NCBI GenBank assembly: GCA_035761805.1
Contig: DASTQL010000055.1
Coordinates: forward strand, 1-48,745
Direction of reading: 5' to 3'
DNA: 48,745 bases
Source of the DNA: DASTQL01 sp035761805
GTDB taxonomy: Bacteria > Actinomycetota > Actinomycetes > Jiangellales > Jiangellaceae
The translations under genes were made by a program, and so were the position numbers. Below are positions 34,704 to 40,852 of this stretch, in pieces (position 1 is the first letter of the stretch; each line of letters begins with the position of its first letter). Below the pieces are notes generated by a model, which worked only from the letters and a program-made list of their open reading frames with translations, had not been told where the DNA came from and searched no databases.

Positions 34704-35738
34704 ATGAAGGCGGTCCGACTTCACAAGTACGACGAGCGACCCGTCGTCGAGGACGTCGCGGAGCCAGAGGCCACGGGACCCTTCGACGTTGTGGTCAGGG
34801 TGGGCGGAGCCGGCCTGTGCCGGACGGACCTCCACATCGTCGAGGGTCAGTGGGCGGAGAAGAGCAACGTCGCACTGCCGTACACGCTCGGTCACGAGAA
34901 CGCCGGGTGGGTCCACGCGGTGGGACCGGCGGTCGAGCACGTCGAGGTGGGCGACGCGGTCATCCTGCACCCCCTGGTGACGTGCGGCTTCTGCCGGGCG
35001 TGCCGTGCCGGTGACGACGTTCATTGCGAGGCCAGCGCCTTCCCAGGCATCGACACCGACGGAGGCATGGCCGACTACCTCAGGACCTCAGCCCGCTCCG
35101 TCGTCAGGCTCGCAGCGGGTGTCGAGCCGGCTGCGGTCGCCGCACTCGCCGACGCGGGCCTGACCGCCTACCACGCCGTGAAGAAGGCGGTCCCGCTGCT
35201 GCACCCCGGGAGCACCTGTGTGGTGGTGGGCGCGGGCGGCCTGGGGCACATCGGCATCCAGTGCCTGCGCGCGATGAGTGCCACGCGCATCGTCGTCCTC
35301 GACCCAAACGAGCAGGCTCTCGCCCTCACCCGGGACTGGGGCGCTGACGAGACCGTCGTCGTCGACGGCCCCCACGTCGACCGGGTCCTCGACCTGACCG
35401 ACGGCAAGGGTGCGGAGGTCGTCCTCGACTTCGTCGGCGAGCGCGGCGCCGATCGGGACAGCTGGACGATGACCCGTCGGGCGGGCAGTCACTTCGTGAT
35501 CGGGTACGGCGGGCGCATCGACGTCCCGGCGATCGACGTGATCTCGACCGAGCGCAACGTCATCGGGAACCTCGTGGGCAGCTACAACGACCTGGTCGAG
35601 CTGATGGCCCTGAACGCGGACGGCAAGGTCACGATGCTGACGCACACCTACCCGCTGGACGCGGTCAACGAGGCGATGGACGACCTCGACGCCGGTCGTC
35701 TGCGCGGGCGCGGCATCCTCGTCCCCGCGACCGGTTAG
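34704..35738 (+). CDS. Zinc-dependent NAD(P) alcohol dehydrogenase
   Basis: A 344-residue medium-chain dehydrogenase. Catalytic zinc ligands are Cys39 (GLCRTDLH) and His64/Glu65 (GHENAG). The structural zinc site is Cys94, Cys97, Cys100 and Cys108 (CGFCRACRAGDDVHC). The Rossmann motif GAGGLGHIG starts at 176 and Asp199 in VLDPNEQ after the second strand suggests NAD preference. It resembles bacterial secondary-alcohol and aryl-alcohol dehydrogenases. ATG 34704 has GGAGG upstream (GTG 34701 overlaps). The substrate is unknown. Confidence 0.93.
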   Translation: MKAVRLHKYDERPVVEDVAEPEATGPFDVVVRVGGAGLCRTDLHIVEGQWAEKSNVALPYTLGHENAGWVHAVGPAVEHVEVGDAVILHPLVTCGFCRACRAGDDVHCEASAFPGIDTDGGMADYLRTSARSVVRLAAGVEPAAVAALADAGLTAYHAVKKAVPLLHPGSTCVVVGAGGLGHIGIQCLRAMSATRIVVLDPNEQALALTRDWGADETVVVDGPHVDRVLDLTDGKGAEVVLDFVGERGADRDSWTMTRRAGSHFVIGYGGRIDVPAIDVISTERNVIGNLVGSYNDLVELMALNADGKVTMLTHTYPLDAVNEAMDDLDAGRLRGRGILVPATG

Positions 35739-35852
35739 GCAGCGCGGATCACGGGGGTCGTTCGCCTCTGCCCAGCGGGGAGGCCTGCGGAGCAGCGTGG
35801 AGGTGAGGCCGAGGCGCCTCGTCCGAACCCGCTGCCGTAAGGAGTGAGAACG

Positions 35853-37313
35853 ATGGCGGCCACGACCACCGCCCCTCCCCCGCCCTATCCGGTGCACGTC
35901 GACGCCGTCGACCGCCCGGCCGTCTCCCGATGGTTGTGGCTCGTCAAGTGGCTCCTGGCCATTCCGCACTTCATCGTGCTGGCCTTCCTCTGGGTCGCCT
36001 TCGCGGTGCTGAGCCTGGTCGCCCTGGTCGCGATCCTCTTCACCGGCCGCTACCCTCGCGCGATCTTCGACTTCAACGTCGGGGTGCTGCGATGGTCCTG
36101 GCGGGTCGGCTACTACTCGTACGGGGCGCTGGCCACGGACCAGTACCCGCCGTTCACCCTCGCCGAGGTCCCCGACTACCCGGCCCACCTCGAGGTGGAC
36201 TACCCGGAGCACCTGTCCCGCGGACTCGTGCTGGTCAAGTGGTGGTTGTTGGCCATCCCGCACTACATCGTCCTGAGCCTCTTCCTGGGCACCGGGGTCT
36301 GGGTGGCCTGGCAGGGTGACGACTCCCAGCTGGTGTGGGGCAGCGGGCTCGTCGGCATCCTCGTCCTGGTCGCCGCGGTCGTGCTGGCCTTCACGGGCAG
36401 CTACCCGCGGCCCGTCTACGACCTGCTCCTCGGGCTGCACCGCTGGGCGCTCCGGGTGGCTGCGTACGTCGGGCTGATGACCGACCAGTACCCCCCCTTC
36501 CGCCTCGACCAGGGACCGCACGAGCCCGAGGCCGGACTCCTCATGACCCAGGCCGCCTCGCCGCCGCCGCACGGGTCCGCACCGGCCGCCCCGCCGCCAC
36601 CTCCGGCGCAGGCAGCCGCACCGCCGGGGCCGCCTCACGCCACCGGCTGGACGGCCGGCCGGGTGATCGCGGTGGTCGTCGGCTGCGTCCTGATCCTCAT
36701 GTCCTTCGGCCTGCTGGCCGGCGGCACGGCCGTGCTCGTCGCCGACCAGGTCTCCAGGGACGACGGGTTCGTCACCACGGACGTCGAGACGCTCTCGACC
36801 GAGGGCTACGCGTACGTCATCGGGGACGTGCTCGTGGTGGCCCCCGGACCCGACAGCGACGTCCTGGACGACGTGCTCGGCGACGTGCGGGTCCGCGTCA
36901 CCGCTGAGGACGCCACGACGCCGGTCTTCGTCGGGATCGCGCGGGACCGCGACGTCGACGCCTACCTGGCCGGTGTCGCCCGGACTGTTCCCACGGAGGA
37001 GTCCTTCAGGGGTCGGGACGTGCCCGGGTCCGCCCCGACGACGGTCCCCGAGGATGCCGGGATCTGGGTGGAGTCCTCCGTCGGGACCGGCGAGCAGGAG
37101 CTCGTCGTGACCCCGCGGGCTGGACGGTGGTCGCTGGTGGTGATGAACCCGGACGCGAGCCCGGGAGTCACCGTGACCGGCGACGTCGGTGTCACGCTGG
37201 CGTGGCTCACCGGAGCGGGGATCGTCCTGCTCCTGGTCGGCGCGGCCGTCCTCATCGGTGGAGTGGCGCTCGTGACCGTCGGCGTGCGGCGGGCCTCCCG
37301 ACCCGTGACCTGA
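35853..37313 (+). CDS. Doubled DUF4389 membrane protein
   Basis: A 486-residue protein with two copies of a DUF4389 unit, at about 26-104 and 122-218. Each unit has LVKW(x)LLAIPH[FY]IVL, a second helix, FTG[RS]YPR, then a DQYPPF tail. A Pro/Ala-rich linker (235-262) leads to a helix at about 269-292, an extracytoplasmic domain of about 130 residues and a final helix pair near the C-terminus. ATG 35853 was chosen since AAGGAG (35839-35844) lies eight bases before it; GTG 35844 overlaps the ribosome site. The next gene starts 3 bp after its stop. Function unknown. Confidence 0.85.
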   Translation: MAATTTAPPPPYPVHVDAVDRPAVSRWLWLVKWLLAIPHFIVLAFLWVAFAVLSLVALVAILFTGRYPRAIFDFNVGVLRWSWRVGYYSYGALATDQYPPFTLAEVPDYPAHLEVDYPEHLSRGLVLVKWWLLAIPHYIVLSLFLGTGVWVAWQGDDSQLVWGSGLVGILVLVAAVVLAFTGSYPRPVYDLLLGLHRWALRVAAYVGLMTDQYPPFRLDQGPHEPEAGLLMTQAASPPPHGSAPAAPPPPPAQAAAPPGPPHATGWTAGRVIAVVVGCVLILMSFGLLAGGTAVLVADQVSRDDGFVTTDVETLSTEGYAYVIGDVLVVAPGPDSDVLDDVLGDVRVRVTAEDATTPVFVGIARDRDVDAYLAGVARTVPTEESFRGRDVPGSAPTTVPEDAGIWVESSVGTGEQELVVTPRAGRWSLVVMNPDASPGVTVTGDVGVTLAWLTGAGIVLLLVGAAVLIGGVALVTVGVRRASRPVT

Positions 37314-37316
37314 GCC

Positions 37317-38417
37317 GTGCTGCGTCGGTCGCCCGTCCCGCCGGCCAGCCGCGTGGCCCCGCGCGGCTGGCGGGCGGTCGTCGTCCTCCTGCTCGGCGTC
37401 CTGCTCACCAGCCTCGGGCTCGGCGTCGGTCTCCCGTACGTGCGGAAGGCAGGCTGGTCGCTCTTGGGAGTCGCGGGCGGGCTGGCCCTCGTCGTCGGCC
37501 TCCTGCTGCTGGCGCTCGCCGTGGTCGGCCTCGCGGGCTCCGTCCGGGGGTGGTGGAGGCTCGTCGTCCTCCCGCTGGCCGTCGGCGTGGCGCTCGTGCT
37601 GGTCTACGTGCTCGCAGTCCCGTTCGCGGTGACCACGGTCCCGCCCACCGAGGCCGACCGGACACCGGGGGCGGTGGGCCTGGACCACCGCGAGGTGCGA
37701 CTGCCGACACGCGACGGGGTGGAGCTCGCCGCCTCGTACGTACCGTCGGGGAACGGCGCAGCAGTCGTGCTGCTGCACGGGTCGGGGTCGACCAGGTCAT
37801 CGGTCGTCGACCAGGCCGCGGTCCTCGCGGCCCACGGCTACGGCGTCCTCCTCCTCGACGCGCGAGGCCACGGCGACAGTGGCGGGCGAGCCATGGACTG
37901 GGGGTGGCACGGGGACGAGGACGTGGCGGCCGCGGTGACCTTCCTCGCGGCGCAACCCGAGGTCACCGGTGGGCGGATCGCCGCGGTCGGGCTGTCCATG
38001 GGGGGCGAAGAGGCCCTGGGAGCCGCGGCGGCGGACGACCGGCTACGTGCCGTGGTGGCCGAGGGCGCCACAGGCCGTGGCGCCTTCGACCTGGGGTGGC
38101 TCTCTGATGTGTACGGGTGGCGGGGGACGGTCACCGAGGCGGCGAAGTGGCTGCAGACCTCGCTGGTCGAGCTGCTGAGCGGTGCCGAGCGTCCGGCGGC
38201 GCTGCGGGAGGCGGTCGGGGCCGCCAGCAGCGTGCTCCTGGTCACAGCCGGTGACCGGCCCGACGAGCAGCACGCGGCCGAGGTCCTGAGACGGGCCGCG
38301 CCCGACCGTGTGCAGGTGTGGGTCGTGCCGGGCAGCTCGCACACCGGGGGTCTGCAGACTGCCCCACGGGAATGGGAGGCGAGGGTCGTCGGGTTCCTCG
38401 ACGAAGCCCTCTCCTGA
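37317..38417 (+). CDS. Membrane-anchored alpha/beta hydrolase
   Basis: A 366-residue protein. Three N-terminal hydrophobic helices (about 18-40, 48-74 and 82-104) precede an alpha/beta hydrolase domain (about 125-366). Visible active-site elements are the oxyanion strand VVLLHGSGST (150-159), LLLDARGHGDSGG, the nucleophile GLSMGG (Ser227), Asp313 in AGDRPDE, and His342 in GSSHTGG. Substrate not identifiable. The GTG start at 37317 lies 3 bp after the DUF4389 stop, so the two are in one operon. Confidence 0.88.
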   Translation: MLRRSPVPPASRVAPRGWRAVVVLLLGVLLTSLGLGVGLPYVRKAGWSLLGVAGGLALVVGLLLLALAVVGLAGSVRGWWRLVVLPLAVGVALVLVYVLAVPFAVTTVPPTEADRTPGAVGLDHREVRLPTRDGVELAASYVPSGNGAAVVLLHGSGSTRSSVVDQAAVLAAHGYGVLLLDARGHGDSGGRAMDWGWHGDEDVAAAVTFLAAQPEVTGGRIAAVGLSMGGEEALGAAAADDRLRAVVAEGATGRGAFDLGWLSDVYGWRGTVTEAAKWLQTSLVELLSGAERPAALREAVGAASSVLLVTAGDRPDEQHAAEVLRRAAPDRVQVWVVPGSSHTGGLQTAPREWEARVVGFLDEALS

Positions 38418-38546
38418 CGTCGTGGCTCGGGGTGCGATCGGGCGGGATCCGATCGGCGCGCCTGCGCGGGCTCGGCGCGGTGCGCACGTACCGTGAAGAT
38501 CACACGGGCCCCGACGGGGCGAGTCTCGACGTCCGCGAGGTGCTCG

Positions 38547-38819
38547 ATGGCTGGACGGTGGACCGGCGCGGTGCTGGCCGGGCTACTCATCGGTGGGATC
38601 CTCGGCGTTGCCGACCGGACGTTCGACGAGGGTCCACCGCCGGCAGACGACGGCACCACCGTGACGGAGACCGAGGTCGAGGTCGAGACGGAGACGACGG
38701 TCGTGACGCCCACCGACGGACCGACCGTCGAGGCCACCTCGGAGCAGTTCGTGGTCGAGACGGAGAGCGGCACGGTCGTCAGGGAGAACACCGCCACGGC
38801 GTCGGCGGGCGGCGGTTGA
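38547..38819 (+). CDS. Small membrane-anchored acidic Thr/Glu-rich protein
   Basis: A 90-residue protein with one N-terminal hydrophobic helix (WTGAVLAGLLIGGILGVA) followed by a strongly acidic, Thr/Val/Glu-rich tail (TVTETEVEVETETTVVTPTD and onward) ending in Ala/Gly. It has the look of a signal-anchored or exported low-complexity protein. ATG 38547 has GAGG six bases upstream; the frame is open further up without a ribosome site. No known family recognised. Confidence 0.6.
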   Translation: MAGRWTGAVLAGLLIGGILGVADRTFDEGPPPADDGTTVTETEVEVETETTVVTPTDGPTVEATSEQFVVETESGTVVRENTATASAGGG

Positions 38820-38888
38820 CTTGCGGCCCGTGCCGGCTCACCCGGCACGGGGGATGCGCCGGCCCGGCCGGCGCGGTTGCATCCGGGC

Positions 38889-39725
38889 ATGGGCCAGGAC
38901 CCGCCGATACCGACCGACCGTCCCCCTCGACTACGCGACGCGGCGCTGGGGGCGGTCGGCCGCGTGGGCTCGACCATGATCGCCGGCGCCACGGGCGCGG
39001 CCCGAGGAACCGTGCGGCTCGGGGCCGAGCCGGTGCACGCGGTGAGGCGGAGCGTGGCACTGGCCCGGACGGCCGCGGAGGCGGTGGCGCCGGACGTGGT
39101 GCGGCGGGGCCGGGCGTCGGTGAGACAGCTCGCGTCCGAGGGTCGTCGGCGCCGCGAGGACGTGGTGTCGTCCACAGAGGACCGGCTGCGTTCGGCGGTC
39201 CGGGCGCTGGTCGGGTACGTGCTCGCGCAGGTGGACCTGGACGCCGTCGCCGAGCGGCTCGACGTGGACCGGGTCGCCAGGCGGCTCGACGTGAACGCCG
39301 TCGTCGCCCGTGCGGACCTCGACGGGGCGGTCGCTCGAGTCGACATCGACGCGGCGGTCGCTCGAGTCGACATCGACGCGATCCTCGACCGGGTCGACCT
39401 GGACGCCGTCGCCGAGCGGCTCGACCTCGACCGGGTGGCCCGGCGGCTCGACGTCGACGCCGTCGTCGCGCGCGCGGACCTCGACGCGGCAGCGGCCCGG
39501 ATCGACGTCGAGGCGATCCTCGACCGGGTCGACCTCGTGGGCATCGCGCAGGAGGTCGTCGACGGGATCGGGCTGCCCGACATCGTGCGCGAGTCCACCG
39601 GATCCCTGGCCACGGAGACCGTCGAGGAGGTCAGGCTCCAGGGGATGGCTGCGGACGACGCGATCGCACGCCTGGTCGACCGCATCCGGCTGCGTCGTCG
39701 GCCTGCCCTCCCCTCGGCGCCGTGA
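38889..39725 (+). CDS. Tandem nonapeptide-repeat protein
   Basis: A 278-residue protein with three parts. There is an Ala/Gly/Arg-rich N-terminal region (1-112), which includes a weakly amphipathic stretch (GAVGRVGSTMIAGATGAARG). Twelve tandem 9-residue repeats follow (116-223) with consensus D-[VIL]-D-x-[VIA]-x-x-R-[LVAI]. A C-terminal tail (224-278) is rich in Glu then Arg. No signal peptide or clear membrane helix is present. Similar D-V-D-A-V-V-A-R-V repeats occur in uncharacterised actinobacterial proteins near RDD genes (recollection), and an RDD gene follows directly. The start at ATG 38889 is preferred over TTG 38877. Function unknown. Confidence 0.75.
   Translation: MGQDPPIPTDRPPRLRDAALGAVGRVGSTMIAGATGAARGTVRLGAEPVHAVRRSVALARTAAEAVAPDVVRRGRASVRQLASEGRRRREDVVSSTEDRLRSAVRALVGYVLAQVDLDAVAERLDVDRVARRLDVNAVVARADLDGAVARVDIDAAVARVDIDAILDRVDLDAVAERLDLDRVARRLDVDAVVARADLDAAAARIDVEAILDRVDLVGIAQEVVDGIGLPDIVRESTGSLATETVEEVRLQGMAADDAIARLVDRIRLRRRPALPSAP
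39234..39557 (+). repeat. Twelve 27-bp units encoding nonapeptide repeats
   Basis: Units run in one frame without gaps. Units 1-6 and 7-11 are related as a block duplication: unit 1 and 7 give the same peptide (DLDAVAERL), and 2/8, 3/9, 4/10 and 6/11 pair closely. Units 4 and 5 share a nearly identical 27-bp DNA stretch, a recent single-unit duplication. The repeat thus grew by both block and single-unit steps while the frame was kept. Confidence 0.9.
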
Positions 39726-39732
39726 GACCGGC

Positions 39733-40218
39733 GTGCCCGTCCCCCCACCGCACCAGGGCGAGGTCGCTGGCATCGTCAGCCGTGGGCTCGCCGCACTTGT
39801 CGACGTGGCCGTGGTCGGGCTCGGCGTGGCAGGGATCTACCTGGCGTGGGCCGGCCTGGTCTTCGCGTGGTCGCCGCTGTCCTTCCAGTGGCCGAGACCG
39901 GGCTTCGGCACGCTCCTGGTGATCGCGGCCGGTCTGGCCGTCGTGTACCAGACGGCCGGGTGGGCCACCACCGGCCGGACCTACGGCACCGCTGTGCTCG
40001 GGCTGAGGGTGGTGGCGCGGTCGGGTCGGCACCTGCGCTGGTCGGGGGCCTTCCTGCGCGCCCTCTTCTGCACGCTGGTGCCGATCGGGCTCGCCCTGGT
40101 CGTCGTGAGCCCGCGCCGACGGTCGCTCCAGGACCTGCTGCTCGGCACCACGGTGGTCTACGACTGGACGCGCGCGCGGGAGCACGAGGCGTCCGGGGCC
40201 GCACCGCCTCCGGGGTGA
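39733..40218 (+). CDS. RDD family membrane protein
   Basis: A 161-residue protein with three membrane helices. RDD features are GIVSRGLAALVDVAVVGLGV (Arg and Asp of helix 1), the ATTGRTYGTAVLGLRVVARSG segment after helix 2, and SLQDLLLGTTVVYDW with the terminal Asp. The start is GTG 39733, 7 bp after the repeat-protein stop, so the two genes are probably co-translated. The pairing suggests that the repeat protein works at the membrane with this RDD protein. Function of RDD proteins is mostly unknown. Confidence 0.88.
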   Translation: MPVPPPHQGEVAGIVSRGLAALVDVAVVGLGVAGIYLAWAGLVFAWSPLSFQWPRPGFGTLLVIAAGLAVVYQTAGWATTGRTYGTAVLGLRVVARSGRHLRWSGAFLRALFCTLVPIGLALVVVSPRRRSLQDLLLGTTVVYDWTRAREHEASGAAPPPG

Positions 40219-40429
40219 CGGCAGTCGGACGCGGCGGAGCGCCTGCGCCGACTGAGACCGCGGACACGCCGGACGAGTTGTGGACGGGATTGGCCCTGCT
40301 CCGCCCGGAGGCTCTACGATCTGTCCTGCAGTTGCATCGCAGTCTTGGTTCGACCGAGGCCGCCTGTGCCGGATCTCCGGTGCCAGGCTGCTCCCGGGAG
40401 CAGGGACCGTCGATTGACCGCACCTCAGC

Positions 40430-40452
40430 AAGTCCCGCACAGGGCGGGACTT
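40430..40452 (+). promoter_or_regulatory. 5' leader hairpin of the cold-shock gene
   Basis: A perfect 9-bp stem (AAGTCCCGC/GCGGGACTT) with a 5-base loop ends 13 bases before the GGAGGAG ribosome site of the cold-shock gene. The 260-bp gap upstream of that gene leaves room for a long leader. The hairpin could modulate translation or mRNA stability with temperature; this is inference. Confidence 0.55.
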
Positions 40453-40478
40453 GACGGCCTCTCCTGGAGGAGCAAGAA

Positions 40479-40682
40479 GTGGCACAGGGCACCGTGAAGT
40501 GGTTCAACGCCGAGAAGGGGTTCGGGTTCATCGCGCAGGACGGCGGTGGCCCCGACGTCTTCGTGCACTACTCGGCCATCCAGTCGAGCGGTTTCCGCTC
40601 GCTGGACGAGAACCAGCGCGTCGAGTTCGAGGTGACGCAGGGTCAGAAGGGCCCGCAGGCGGACAACGTCCGTCCCCTCTGA
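40479..40682 (+). CDS. cspA: Cold-shock protein (CspA family)
   Basis: A 67-residue OB-fold nucleic-acid chaperone. RNP1 is KGFGFI (13-18) and RNP2 is VFVHY (27-31). The opening MAQGTVKWFNAEKGFGFIAQ is typical of actinobacterial cold-shock proteins. The GTG start at 40479 has a near-perfect GGAGGAG six bases upstream. It is monocistronic, with a leader hairpin and a terminator of its own. Confidence 0.97.
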   Translation: MAQGTVKWFNAEKGFGFIAQDGGGPDVFVHYSAIQSSGFRSLDENQRVEFEVTQGQKGPQADNVRPL

Positions 40683-40700
40683 CGCACGAGGGACAGCGGC

Positions 40701-40739
40701 CGAGGCCGCCGGGACACCCGAGGTGTTCCGGCGGCCTCG
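40701..40739 (+). terminator. Terminator of the cold-shock gene
   Basis: An 18-bp stem with one mismatch and a 3-base loop begins 19 bp after the stop codon. The stem is almost all GC with a CGA loop. It also faces the end of glnE and could stop transcripts from both sides. Confidence 0.85.
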
Positions 40740-40852
40740 TCGTCTGTCGGCGGGGATGCTCGACGAGCACGCGCCCGACCCGGGGTCGGCTGACACGGTG
40801 GCCGCCCGGCGATCATGAGACCTCGCGGGGTGCGATCCGTCGACAGGACGCC

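Noticed and set aside
35088..37778. 896-codon minus-strand ORF opposite the alcohol dehydrogenase and DUF4389 genes
   Set aside because: His/Arg/Gln/Asp-rich low-complexity product with no recognisable domain; the plus strand carries clear genes.
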